Part shown: one piece after another, positions 1 through 11,762 of the stretch
How the letters are laid out: each line of letters starts with the position of its first letter
Numbering within the stretch: position 1 is the stretch's first letter
Source: Azolla caroliniana
Taxonomy: Eukaryota > Polypodiophyta
Direction of reading: 5' to 3'
DNA: 64,000 nucleotides
Assembly: GCA_043228905.1 (NCBI GenBank)
Contig: JBHGNT010000009.1
Span: 7,502,001-7,566,000 of the forward strand
Position numbers and translations under genes: made by a program
Notes under the pieces: model-generated
The model's input: only the letters and a program-made list of their open reading frames with translations
Told to the model about the DNA's origin: nothing
Database searches by the model: none

Positions 1-390
1 ATCATCACTATGAAACAACAGTACGGTGTAAATCCTGATTTGAAGCATTATAGCAGCATGATTGACCTTCTTGGTAGGGCGGGGGACTTCAAGAGGTTAA
101 TTAGTTTATTAACTCATATACAGCTTTTTGGTTATGTGAAGGCAGATGCAACTTTGTGGTTGTGTGTATTGGGTGCATGCAGAATACATGGAAATCACGA
201 ACTAGGGAAATTGGCATTCAATAATGCGCTAAAACTGCAACCAAATGATCCAGCTGCCTATATTTTGATGTCTAATTTGGTGTAATGATAAGACATAAGG
301 AATGTATAGAAATGAAATGAGACAGAGAGAATGCAAGATTCTTTAGTTGGATGGATTTTCAATTCCACATTGGAGTATCCCAATATCCAC
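1..390 (+). pseudogene. 3' end of a PPR protein gene (PCMP-E type), degraded
   Basis: The frame is open from base 1 to a stop at 283-285, so the 5' part lies outside the window. The 94 residues seen carry the end of a PPR tract and the start of an E domain: YSSMIDLLGRAG, then a LWLCVLGACRIHGN block, then LQPNDPAAYILMSN. Family members edit or process organelle transcripts in plastids or mitochondria. In intact genes the text after the SN block continues for about 20 residues to a W(I/M)-containing E segment. Here three stops follow at once, and the expected continuation appears only in another frame (FFSWMDFQFH near 337-366) after a further stop. I therefore call it a pseudogene tail. An alternative is a functional gene with a shortened E domain. 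Family assignment is firm; loss of function is inferred from the frame breaks. Confidence 0.75.
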
Positions 391-1065
391 TAGTAGGAGT
401 TCAATATCTTTATTAATTTAGGATTGTTCAATAAATTAATCACCAACAAAAGGTAGCCTCACCAACAAAAGGTAAATGACTGACCAATTATGGATTTTCT
501 ACGAGTAGATCTATCACACGCATGTAATTTTTGTACAAAATTCCTGTCAATTCGTCTATTTCTCATCATTTACAAATCATTCAATGCACAAAAATCCATT
601 TTCCCAGCACTGATTTGGAGCATTTTAGTTGATAGAACATATGAAAGGTTGCCTCCCATTAAATCCAAAATTTCAAATGTAATGTGTCCATATCATTGTT
701 TCGAAGTGCCTGATATGGAATAGTGTTACCACTCAACTTGCTGAAAATTATATAACACTAAAAATACAACTACTGTCTTGATTTGAAGAGATGTAATCAC
801 TTTTTATTTCAGGTGAATGGAAGAAAATTCCACACCACAATGTAGCAACATCAGCCTCAATTGCTGAAAAGAATAAATCCGGAACCTATGAATGGCTTTT
901 AAAAGAAGAAACTGTTACTACCCAAAACTCTTTTCATAGCACATCAGGGCTGACTTATGAAGAGTGTTAATGAGGGCCGCTTTCAATCAATTGAAAAGAA
1001 GGCCATACGTTAAAGAAAAAGTACATTCATTCTAATATCTTCGCAAGCTATTAGAGAAAAATCCT
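391..1065. other. Intergenic, no gene recognised
   Basis: AT-rich spacer between the PPR tail and the 3' end of OEP24. An open frame at 490-723 has no recognisable motif and is probably chance. The two genes converge on this stretch, so it should contain both 3' ends. Confidence 0.5.
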
Positions 1066-3726
1066 CTAGAGATCCAAACTCCAAGTCTTCTCAAATGAAA
1101 CCTTGGGGTTTATCTTTTCACCTGCTTTTATAGTGCATGCAACCTGTATCACGAAAACCTTAACATCATTAGAGGCAAGGAATTCCTTGAAAGTTTATGA
1201 GCTATATTGTGTATACAAATTAAGCATATAAACACAGACAGATATATATGTCTATTAAGTGCAACCATTTGTGTGTGTGTTTACACATACATTACATATG
1301 TATATAGTTATGCATATAATGTATAACATGTATATATCATATAAATATACATAGAATATGCAATATATAATCAATACGCATACGTATGCACAGACATATA
1401 TGATATGCATGCACACTTGCATACACACATAAGTAGTGATGAAAAAGGAGGTCTAAAGAACAGCAGCTCACCTTCAAAGAACCTGCTTGCTTGAAATTTT
1501 TTGTCCATTCCAGGCCTGTCACATTCTTAGAGGTCTCATAAGAAAGCTTGACTGTATTCCCTTCCCCCAGAGTTTGTGATGCAGTGTAATTCCAAGCCTC
1601 TGTGTTAAAATCATAGGCAGGCTCCAATGTGGTGCCAGAGCTGTTCACATATGTATACTTCACTGACCCTTTTCCAGATTGAAAGCTAAATTTTCCAGTC
1701 ACCTTATTCTCGGAATTAAAAGCCAATGTGCTTTCTAATACAGTGGCATTAGTCTTTTGAGGGTGAATATATGTCAGGTTTACCTGTTTACCAAAAACTT
1801 TGGCCGAGTTCATGAACTGAAACTTGGCAGCCTACACAAAAATAATTGAATAAATGACCTTGTGAGTTATGATAAAAGAAAAACTAGTTTTAGTGCTTTC
1901 ACACAACCATCTTTACAAAGTTACGCATTCATTACGATTTCTGATTGATTCCACAATACAACCATCTTTACAGCTTCTTTATTCAAGCGACCTAAAAATG
2001 TACAGGAAATGTATGTCCTATTGTTAAGTGGCAATGAATATATTGATTTTAGAACAAAGTCATAAATATTTACGTAGAGAGCTTTAACAATTTACTGTTA
2101 CAGAGAGGGTGTCCCTCTGCCAATCTTATTTCAGAAGACTGACACACTTAGACAAGTTATCAAATTTTAAAGCAGCAGAAGTTCAACATTCTTATATCCC
2201 TGGAAAGTACACTCGGTGATCAGCTTAGTATTTGCATATTAAAACTGGATAAGGTAACTTGATATACAATCAAAAGCAGCTTTATCATTCTGTTGCGGTA
2301 AGAATCTTACTACCTCAAATTCAACCACAGAAAACTTCAATCCTCCATTCTTCATTATTGAAAATATGTTATTTTTCTTCACTCTTGCTTGTACATTTGG
2401 TAGCATCACTGAAAATTACTCTCAATTGATCGATCCCAGATCAAAATTCATGATATTCTAGGTCATTGGATCATGGCTGGTCAAACCAGTAATTTCTTGG
2501 GTATGCTAAACACTTGGATGGCTCGGATGGATCCAACTATTACATATGATCTTACATGGTGATGTATATCATAGACACCCTGATTCACAACCTTCATCTC
2601 CCATGGGCTAAATCAATGTGAATGATTTCTTCATCTCTTCATCTAAAGCCACTCCATAACATCTTTTAGTGGAAACTGGGACGTGTTGGGAATATTCATA
2701 AGCTCAAAATCTCTTATGAAGATATAAAATCCATTAATAATACCTTCAATAGCGAGTAGCCTTGTTGAAGTATCTACCCCCAGTCTCTATTTCCTCAAGA
2801 AAGAACTAAAGAAGGGCAGCATGTTTCATACAACTATCGAAGGGCAGCATGTGGCTTGGTGGTTCGGCTCAGTAAATGTCTGTTTAGATGTTAACATAGT
2901 ACCTGAACAACGCCTTGCAAATTTCTGAATGGAGATAGCACTCACAAGTAAATATCTGAAATCTTTTATTCATAGCATGGAAACTATACTTCAAATAAAA
3001 AATCATATATATAAAATATATGCTTGAAGAATATAACTTCACATAAAGGCCAATGCTCACCAAGATAAGAATCCAACTCTCTCAAAACAATTTTAGAATT
3101 ATCCAGAGATTTGGGAAACAAGCAAACCAAATTCCTATTTTGAAGGAAGTTCGAATTTACTTGATTAAATAAAGAAAAGAAAAGGCAACAGTTGGCCTTA
3201 AAAGCATCACTTGAAGCAAATCAAATAACAAACCATTCTGGATAATAAAGACTGGGACATTAGAATAAGATTCTGAGACCCACATAAAGCACAGATCCTC
3301 GCCGTGAGTAGCGTTATACAGTAAAGAGATGACCTTCAAATAGGATTCCTGACATAATCAATGTGTTCACAAGAAGAGTGCTCACCCATCATAAAACTCT
3401 AACAATCCTGTCAAATTCCTCTCTCTCTCTCGTTTAATTCCTTTCCTTCACTCGCACTTCCTAGATTTCCTTGCTTTCCTGACACACACATTCCTTCATT
3501 GATGATGGGATGCATTGAGCTTTACCTCTTTGGTAAGATCATAGTCGACGATAAACATGCCGGGTTTCTCCACGCCGACAGAGACCCCAGCCAAGCCATA
3601 ACCATCTTTGAGGGTACGATCGGAGCAAGAAGCCTTGATCTTCAAATCTCCCACTCCTAGAGCGAGAGTGGCAGAGGCAGACTGAGCAGACGGGTCATAT
3701 TTAGTTCTAAGGGAGGCCTTCGTCAT
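1066..3726 (-). CDS. OEP24: Outer envelope pore protein 24 (OEP24), three exons
   Basis: OEP24 is a beta-barrel, voltage-dependent solute channel of the plastid outer envelope. The family is known to pass triose phosphates, sugars, dicarboxylates and nucleotides. Read on the minus strand, exon 1 is 3726-3526 (67 codons from ATG, donor GTAAAG), exon 2 is 1831-1472 (120 codons, acceptor TGTAG, donor GTGAGC), and exon 3 is 1143-1066 (25 codons plus TAG, acceptor ACAG). All junctions are phase 0 and the joined product is 212 residues, close to the ~213 of the Arabidopsis proteins. Recognisable blocks are VEKPGMFIVDYDL in exon 1, FQFMNSAKVFGKQVNLTYIH and YDFNTEAWNYTAS in exon 2, and a short ending rich in K/E/W typical of the family in exon 3. 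There is no cleavable transit peptide, as expected for this outer-envelope class. Nothing looks broken. Intron 1 is about 1.7 kb and intron 2 is 328 bp. Confidence 0.93.
1240..1440. repeat. TG/TA-rich simple repeat in OEP24 intron 2
   Basis: Degenerate (TG)n and TATA/CATA stretches with many ATGCATAT-like words. The tract lies wholly inside intron 2 of OEP24 and ends about 30 bp from the exon 2 donor. Confidence 0.7.
1832..3525 (-). other. OEP24 intron 1
   Basis: A 1,694-bp intron bounded by GT (minus strand, 3525-3524) and AG (1833-1832). Content is AT-rich. No coding exon or mobile element was recognised inside; the frame at 3157-3339 has no motif. Confidence 0.8.
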
Positions 3727-3811
3727 GATGAATGGGAAGAACAGGAAGAACAGGGGAGATACAAAATAAAGAGGAAGAGGAAGGGCGAAAGACGAAAGGA
3801 AGAGTAGGAGC

Positions 3812-3846
<35 letters not shown>

Positions 3847-3892
3847 GCTGTGGAGGCTCCCGGGATAGAGAACTCCCCTCCCTCCTTGGTAT
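3727..3892 (-). promoter_or_regulatory. OEP24 5' leader with pyrimidine-rich tract
   Basis: On the minus strand the sequence just upstream of the ATG is CT-rich (TTCTTCC and CTCTTCC words), typical of a plant 5' UTR. A GAA trinucleotide run (CTT on the plus strand) lies at about 3818-3845. The proximal promoter is short because a heptamer array begins only ~170 bp from the start codon. The transcription start was not located. Confidence 0.45.
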
Positions 3893-3939
3893 GGATTATG
3901 GCTTTGTGGCTTATGGATTATGGATTATGGCTTTGTGGC

Positions 3940-3988
<49 letters not shown>

Positions 3989-4465
3989 ATGTGGAATGTG
4001 GATTATGGATTATGGTTTGTATATTATGGATTATGTATGGATTATGGATTATGGAATGTACCACACAAATTAAGGATTATGGATTATCGTTTGTATATTA
4101 TGGATTATGGATTATGGATTATGGAATGTGGAATATGGAATGTGGATTATGGATTATGGTTTGTATATTATGGATTATGGATTATGTATGGATTATGGAT
4201 TATGGAATGTACCACACAAATTAAGGATTATGGATTATCGTTTGTATATTATGGATTATGGATTACGGATTGTTGGTAACACTAACCTCAACATCGTCCC
4301 TTTGTACCATACGAATTAAGGAATTATGGACTATGGTTTGTATATTATGGATTATGGATTACGGATTGTTGGTTACACTAACCTCAACATCGTCCCTTTG
4401 TACCACATGAATCAAGGATTATGGCTTGTGGCTTGTGGCTTGTGGATTATGGATTATGGATTGTT
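3893..4465 (+). repeat. ATTATGG heptamer minisatellite with higher-order units
   Basis: Long runs of the 7-mer ATTATGG with variants (CTTGTGG, AATGTGG, ATTATCG). A higher-order block containing ACCACACAAATTAAGG recurs. From about 4265 a ~96-bp unit (GATTGTTGG, ACTAACCTCAACATCGTCCC, TTGTACCA) is repeated three times to about 4510. All open frames here are repeat artefacts, as shown by the periodic M-D-Y-G-L-W residues. Confidence 0.9.
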
Positions 4466-4519
4466 GGCAATGTTAACCCTGACATCGTCCATTCGTACCA
4501 CATTATTATTGTCCCATCA

Positions 4520-6844
4520 TGGTCCCTGAGAATTCGGACCTATTGCTTGCATTTTTCTTTTATCCAACCTCGATGGATTAGATTCCCGAGATCTTCACAT
4601 CACGTGATTCGTTTGAGGACGCACAACGATGTGGCATTTCATCCCATTGGCCACTCAAATCAAGTTCCCAAATAAAGCTATATTGCTGATGTTGCAATGG
4701 TTTGTTGTTCACGAACCACGGTCATGTGGCTTCTCCAACTTTATCCATGTGGTATAGTATCATTGGTTTGGTCCAAACCAATGACGAACCTCAACCTTTT
4801 TTAATCCATGCTAACGTATGACCAAATTATTGGTTGTTAATTTTGGCCTTTTCATCAATGTTGATGTGGCATAACATCATTGGTCCCAATATTGTTATGG
4901 GGTGAACAATTTTCATCTATATTGTTGTGGCATAAAACAATTGGTTGTGAAATTTTGGGGACACATAGCTTTTCTGTAAAACTATTGGGCACAAAATATG
5001 TAGGTGGAGGTGACAATTTGAATTGACAAACAACTTTATCATCCATGCGAAGAAGTATGGTTGGTTGGTTGCAAAAGATGCGTGGAGAGTTTGGCAATGT
5101 TTATTTATGCTAACAAGCAAGAAAGTATTCCTCATAGAATTGAACAAAAGCAATCCCAATCTACACTACGCACTAGGAGCTTTCTCCTCACCATATTTAG
5201 ATGTCCACTCTATGTCAACTACTTATTATGTTGTTTTGTATTTTTAGTTAAAACCATATTGGAGTTTCTACCCTTTATCTTGCATCATGTAGTTAATACA
5301 GTTAATATTGTGGATATGTCTACAAACTAAATCATTTAAATTCCTAAACAAAGCCACAAAAAAGTTGCAATGATTATCTACACAATGTGTGATTTGTTTG
5401 GATAGATTGGTTTTGAGTCTATTGGATGGTGTTCAAGTTGTAAGCTGCAAAAGTGTATGAAAGTACAATGTAAAAGTGTGAAGCTATATGTATTAGAATT
5501 TTTATTGTCCATAAAGAGGCCAATTTTGACCTATGGGACCAGAGTATACATGTGTTCTTGATATGTGTCTACTTCCTAAGAAGGAGTATTCATACATTGA
5601 AGCACAAAGTCTCTATGTGTGAATAAAGCATACACATATGAGCTCAACCTTCTCGGTGGTGTCTTAAGTACGGCACTTAAGTTATCACTCCCTCTTAGTA
5701 TGTAATCATTTCTTGAACGAATTACACTATATGTCAAGTATGTGTTTGGGAGAGAGGTTGAGTTATTGATTGGTAATATTAACAATACATGTCACCAAAA
5801 TGTATCATCCCCAAGGTCAAGAATTTGTCTTACTCTAAAGCATGATAGTTTTTCTGAATCCTACTTATTGTCATCTATTATTTTATGTTTAGTTGCCTTC
5901 CATTATACACATATTATTCATGCAAAGCACTTAACTATCTCCATCAAAGTATAAGTGGGAAACCTTTCATGGATTTAAAGGCCATTTTGTTGAGATTCTC
6001 ATATTAATTATACTCTTTTTGTTCTTGGAAGTTAGTGGAGAGGAAATAACAAGGAAACTAAAGATAAACATCATAAGTTGTAAGAGAATATTAGATTGAT
6101 ATTGCTAACGTATTATTTATATCCTAGGATGAAAAAACATTTTCAGCATTTTTAAGGTCAAAAAGTAATGTGACAATTTAGGACCCCTTGTCCATCTTCA
6201 CTCGATATTTGAGACTGGTTGTTGAAAACATTAATGTAAGGCTTGTTGTTTAGTTTGTGATTCAAATTTATCTCCCGTTTTTTATGCGGATCACCAAAAC
6301 CTATTTGAAAGCTTCATTCACCATGCCAAATGTTTATATTTGGCATGCATTGAAGTGAGCTAAGATAAGAGGCAATTTTCTAAAATAATTCGGCGAGTTA
6401 TTTGTACATTATAATTTCACCAAGTTGTGTTCCGTTTCTAGGCTTGATTTGCTTTCAAACTTATATCTCGATTAATATATATCTTATCCCATGATTTTTA
6501 AAAATAAAATTCTACAAACATCCCAAACATTTGCTACTTTATATTGGAGTGGAAACTTACATGTAGATACCCCTCCCTTGTAATAAATTAGGCCATTTAT
6601 CTCTTATATCCGACAAAATTTTCATCTCATGAATATAAACATTATTACTAATTCATTATCACCAAATCAATTTGAAAAATAGGCCCTATACTTTGTTTGC
6701 CTTGTATTACACATATTTTTCTTCTTGATGTGTTAAAGTTATATGCACCATTGCAAGATGTGATTGTTTTGAATAATCATACTACCATTTTGTGTGTAAA
6801 TAAATGCTGAAAATTCCTTACCATTTCCACAATGAGGGCAATAA
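4520..6844. other. AT-rich intergenic DNA, no gene recognised
   Basis: Short frames at 4855-5330 and 5576-5954 overlap on both strands and show no family motif. No LTR, tRNA-like or transposase signature was seen. Confidence 0.5.
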
Positions 6845-6848
6845 ATTT

Positions 6849-7440
6849 TCAGCATTTAAGATAAGAGTATTTGATTAAGAATCGGCTTCCCTTCAACAAA
6901 ACCCCTTTAATGCCACAAAGGCACTGAATGTCAAACATTGCTTTATCACGTACAACATGCTTGGGAATTTTCTGTCCTTCAACACCTGCTATAGCTGTTG
7001 CATTTGTAGACAACAAACCTTCCATGATACACATGCCACTTGGAATTCCTTCATCTCCACAACCATAATAACAATTGTGAAATCTTTACAAACTGGTAGT
7101 ATATCCTTAATTGATATCAATTTCTGTTCCGACACAGGAATTCATGCATTGTCATAATCAAGAATATACTTGTATTAGACTTCCCTACCAACAATAGTCC
7201 ACTTTATCATAAGAGGAGAATAATCCTTCAGCCATAATAACAAGAGGAGAATTGAATTGTGAAATCTTTTGTAAAACTGGCAGTATATCCTTAATTGATG
7301 TCAATTTCTAGTCCAGCACAAGAATTCGGGCATTGTCATCAACGAGAATATACTTGTATGAGACCTCCATACCATCAATAGTTTGCTTTATCAAAACCTT
7401 CATGTTCTCACATCAGCCATGTCGACGGTTATCACCACAA
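6849..7440 (-). pseudogene. Possible chaperonin-60-like relic, two degenerate partial copies
   Basis: Read on the minus strand, 7405-7226 gives one frame with residues close to the apical-domain region of GroEL/Cpn60 proteins: ILVDDNARILVLD, one stop, then KLTSIKDILPVLQKIS and LVIMAEG. In Cpn60 alpha this region reads similarly, with an IKDI(I/L)P block followed by a PLLIIAED-like block. A second, more decayed copy lies at about 7200-6849 with SIKDILPV, EGLLSTNATAIAG and RDKAMFDI; the last resembles the RRKAMLQDI block that follows in Cpn60. Both copies contain stops and shifts, so neither can make a chaperonin. The similarity is judged by eye over about 60 residues; a different source protein is possible. 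Confidence 0.42.
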
Positions 7441-8300
7441 TCATGTACCTATAACAACAAAATGATATAGTATCCTCATCACCTCAAGAAATATATCCTT
7501 CGACCCCCACACCATCTTCACTCATCCTTATCACACAAAAAAAATTACTTCATACAGTCCGCATCAACCATCTCGCCAATTACCACCAAGTTCCAGTACA
7601 AATAACAACAAAATGAATCTAGATTGTTTCCTCATCCCCTCATGATCTGCTTTGGCCCCTACACCATCATCACTCATCCTCTCGTCATGTCAATGTGCTT
7701 CAATCCATACTGCCACACCACCATCACTCGTCCTATTGAGAAACATAACTCTTCTTCATTCAGTCCACATCAACAACTCAATCTTGCCGACCATCTTGCC
7801 ATCTTGCCGATTTCCACCAACATCCTGTACTGACAACAAAAATTGAGTCTAAAAAGTTTCCTCACCTACTCATGATAATCTACTTCGACCCCCACACCAT
7901 CTTCACTCATCCTTATCACACAAAATTTTTTGCTTCATTCAGTCCACATCAACCATCTCGCTGATTACCACCAAGTTCCTGTACAAATAACAACAAAATG
8001 AGTCTAGAATGTTTCCTCATCCTCTTAAGATCTTCTTCGGCCCCCACACCATCATCACTCATCCTCTCATCATGGCAATATGCTTCAATCCCTACCGTCA
8101 TCATTTGACATCCTAATGAGAAACCTAAAATCGTCTTCATTCAGTCTACATCAACATCTTGCTGACCATCTTGCCATCTCGCCGATTACCACCAACATCC
8201 TGTACGGACAACAAAAAATGAGTCCAAAAAGTTTCTCACCTTCTCATGACAATCTGCTTCATCCCCCACAACAACATCCTGACAAAAACAACATCACTCA
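7420..8300. repeat. Tandem array, ~385-bp unit made of two ~195-bp half units
   Basis: The word CATCAACCATCTCGC occurs at 7562 and 7947 (385 apart). The related CATCAACA words occur at 7768 and 8149 (381 apart). Each half unit carries the same ordered words: CTTCATTCAGTCCACATCAAC, GATTACCACCAA, CCTGTAC, AACAACAAAA, then CCCCACACCATCTTCACTCATCC. About four and a half diverged half units are visible. The open frames in this stretch are repeat artefacts. Confidence 0.8.
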
Positions 8301-8309
8301 TCTATATTA

Positions 8310-9195
8310 ACTCATGTTGTTTGCACTAAGAATGGTGCCTTCATATGTTACTATGCCTCTTGGAGACAAATGAAAATTAGAAATTGTTAAAGGAGTCAAA
8401 TTTGCTATAAATGTGCCAACTTACAAGTAGCAAAGTATGAACTTTTCTTCTTCTTTGAGATGGGCAAAACTATATGGTACCTAGTTATGGAATACACAAG
8501 AGTTGTATGTATGTGACAATAACACAATGATGGGTGTTGAACAATAAAATCTATGTGCATGATACAATGAATCTTGATTATTGCTCAAGAGACAGACCAA
8601 TCATAAGGTTATGTGGTCCCTTTGATCTTTATAAGAAACGACTATCTTAGCCTATCTCCCAAAATTAGGTAGGTGGAGAAACGAAAACAATGAGCCTATG
8701 ATAAGAAAGAGATCTCATAATGTTATGTAGAAAACAAATCTTAAACAATCAACCTATGTTGCAAACAAGAGATTATGTGCTAAACTATAATGTGAGAGTA
8801 TTGTCATTGTATATGATGTTTGATTCTCCCAACTTCACTTAAGTCGATCACTTGCTCCATTCAGACTCAATAGAATATTTATGATTGTCGAGAATCAAGC
8901 TAGACTCATGTGAATATGTGTTTATTGAGAAAACCATAGTGTGTGAAAAAGTATGTGAGCACAATTTATTGTAATATATGTGAACTAACTCATCACATGA
9001 AGATCTAGATTGTGGCATCTCATTAGTTCTCAAGTGTAAATAGGGCCAATGAATATTAGATATTCTTATGACAAAATCATACTTGAGTGGATATCTATGA
9101 GTAGACTCCATCAACCACATTTGATATGGTAGTCCCTTGAGGACTTGTATAAAATGCCCACTTGACCCCTTGAGTTTTCTTGATGGTTTTTAGTC
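8310..9195. other. No gene recognised
   Basis: AT-rich. A 90-codon minus-strand frame (9120-8848) has no recognisable domain. This stretch may hold the lost 5' end of the copia element that starts to be readable near 9196, but no LTR was seen. Confidence 0.4.
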
Positions 9196-10658
9196 TATCA
9201 ATATTTGGCAAAGGCATATGTTTGTGACGGACTATGCCCTCAGGATAAAAGACTTGTGCAATTCACTTGTTTCCATCAATGTTGCAGTCGATGATGATGA
9301 CATGGAGCAAATTTGCCTCATTGATCTCACACACAAATATGACACATAAAGGCCACTATAACAACAAGGGAGAACCGACCAAGATTTTTTTATTTGCAAT
9401 CCATGTTGATGGTCGAGGAGAACCATATGTAGTTGAAAAGCTCGACATTTGGTGGATATATATTGTTTACACATGATGATTATGTCACGGTCATGACCAT
9501 GGAAATCATGAGAGGAAGAGGCGGATGAGTTCCACAACAATTTAATTCTCAGTAGCAAGGTGGAAACAATTGAGGGAATTCGGGAATAAGGGGTAGCTTC
9601 TACTAGCCCATGTCAACCCAACGAAACCAACAAAATAAGTATTTGTATTGTGGAAGGCTCGTCCAGTTCAAAGTAGAGTGATGAGAGAAGAAAAATGACT
9701 CCACGACCTCACCTTGATAGCAAACAAACTATGTTATGACAAAGGGCCAATGTTTGTCATGTGACACTAGAAGAATGACATGAAAATGAGCACTTCCCAA
9801 CTTGATGATGTCTTGTTTGTGGACTCAAGAGTCTTAAATCACATGACTAGCCATTAAGAATTGTTGATGAATCTTAGGGAACCCAAGACACCTTGCATGG
9901 TGGAGATTGGTGATGACTCCACACATGGTCGAGCACATTAGAGATGTGGCCTTTGTCAATCCAAACAACATGTGCTACATCAAGGAAGTACCACATGTCC
10001 CTACAAACATAAAGAACTTGGTCTCGGTTGGCCAAATTGTTGAGCAAGGAATGCAAGTACTAGTCAACTAGGAAGTTTGCTTCATCAAGGATAATTGCAA
10101 GCTTATCGGTCACATGTTTATCCTCTACAGAACTGATGTAAACACCATGTTGTTTGAAAAGGGACTGAATGCCAAGTTCGATATTGGGTTATATCACAAG
10201 AGAGTTGGCCACGTTAAACCTAAGTAAACTCTGATCAATGGGGTTGAAAAGAAGATTGCACAACTTCTCTTGGTTTACTTCAAAAATCTTGACAATGTAT
10301 ATGCGGCATGTTAGGTAGGCAAGCAACACAAGCATCCATTCCCAAGAGAGAAATATATAAGTAAAGTCATTGATGTCATCCACTCAGATGTATGGGGATC
10401 AACTCAGAACAAGACATTTGGTGGGTGTAGGTCTTCATTACCTTCATTGAGGATTATTTGTAGCATGCCTAGATATGCCCGATGAAGACAAGAAGTGAGA
10501 TCTTCTCTCACTTCCTCAAGTTAAAGAGCCACGTGGAAAATGAGACGAATTGTAAGATTTGATGCTTATAGTTCAATGATGACAGAGAATACTTCTTAAT
10601 TGAGTCCACTGCTTACATAGAAGGGAAGGGGATTCGCCATGAATTGTCTTGCCAATAT
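9196..10658 (+). mobile_element. Decayed Ty1/copia element F, gag to integrase start
   Basis: Scattered frames give gag residues (LRIKDLCNSL, SINVAVDDDD near 9235-9300), a relic zinc knuckle (YLYCGRL, ~9645), a relic protease/linker (~9800-9900), then VPTNIKNLVSVGQIVEQGM near 9990-10050. After that come YHKRVGHV (~10192) and a GKQHKHPFPRE plus VIHSDVWG block (~10320-10400), which is the GAG-pre-integrase to integrase junction of copia Pol. Stops and shifts occur in every domain. The integrase reading is cut at GIRHELSCQY (10629-10658), where a solo LTR begins, and resumes at 11246. Confidence 0.72.
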
Positions 10659-11245
10659 AGTTGAGATGGGATCGTAGATCTGTGAGAAAGATATGTTGAA
10701 ATGTACAAGTAGAACGAGGAAAAACAAAAAATACACAAAAATACAGTACTCAATATACACACGTTTTAATGTGGAAACCCTAAAACAGGGAAAAACCATG
10801 GGAGAACAGATCTTCACTTTATTAGTGGGTATACAAAGAGAAGGAAAACAGGTTACAACCTCTTCACAACAGAATATTCCCCTTAGGGTTCAAACAACAA
10901 GTACCCCTCTGACTGTGTTTGCACGCGAGCTCTCTCTCTCTCTCTCTCACGCATCACTCCACTTCTACATCATAATGTTTACCCTAGGTGTATTTATACT
11001 TATACACTGTATGGGATATTTACAAATGTAGTCCCTACTACTACTATTATTGTTATTATGATAGTTATAACTGTATCCGTTAATCAACCGACTAGTTGAC
11101 TCCTATGTCGACTATCTAGTTGGCTCGACTAGTTGGTCTTGTCTTCGACTTGGTTCATCTATAGTCGACTCTCCTTGTCTTCGACTGTTGACTCTTACTC
11201 AACCGAACAGTCCGCTCCTCCCACAGGAGGGACATATTCCTAACA
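10659..11245 (-). mobile_element. Solo LTR inserted in copia F
   Basis: The minus-strand sequence starts TGTTAGGAATATGTCCCTCC at 11245 and runs to ~10659, ending CATCTCAACT. It is flanked by a near-perfect 5-bp duplication (AATAT at 10654-10658, AATAC at 11246-11250). Removing it rejoins the host copia integrase reading. It carries a GA run and AGTCGGTTGATTAACG, a string also present in the LTR that begins at 55858, so both belong to one copia family (family E). The 3' terminal base departs from the usual CA end. Confidence 0.75.
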
Positions 11246-11762
11246 AATACACACCACAATAAAACAGTGCTGCCAAGGGGAAGAATAACAAGATTCTTCA
11301 TATCATTCGTGCCATGCTATTGGAGAAGAATATTGCCAAAGATTTATTGGGCATTGGTAAAAATCGCTACCATGTATCTAATCAATCAATGCACAACCAC
11401 ATGTGAGGATTTTCAACAACATTGCATACATGCGCATAACTAATGAGAAGTAGAGAAATCTATTAATATCCAAAGTCAAAGAAGATGATCATTTTTGAAT
11501 AGTCAGTCGAGCAAAATGAGTATAAGTGTTTAAACCCCACCACTTGGTAGTCATGAATAAGCTGAGATGTGGTATTTGATGAAGTGGCATCATGGTATGG
11601 CCAGAAAATAGTGACCCCCCACCGTGCCTGAGACAAGCATATCTGATGCAAATTCCTAAAGTGAAGAAGTGATGGCCAGATAGATGCCTTGAGTCGATTG
11701 ATGTGTGATTGGTTAACTTGTGCAAATTTTGAATATGGATCTTGTTAAAGGGAATGAGCAAA
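11246..11762 (+). mobile_element. Copia element F resumed: integrase C-terminal part and hinge
   Basis: Continues the integrase after the solo LTR: TPQ, one stop, then RAMLLEKNIAKDLL near 11300-11350. A YKCLNPTTW block (~11520) and DVVFDEVASW (~11570-11600) follow, matching the GYKCFNP and DVVFDE hinge words of copia Pol. Frames are broken several times. No RT remains before the next LTR remnant. Confidence 0.6.

Noticed and set aside
3893-4465. Interstitial telomere repeat
   Set aside because: The unit is ATTATGG, not TTTAGGG or a simple variant of it; similarity is limited to unit length.
3732-4529. Five overlapping open frames rich in M-D-Y-G-L-W
   Set aside because: They are translations of the ATTATGG array in all three frames; no stop codon arises because of the repeat, not because of coding.
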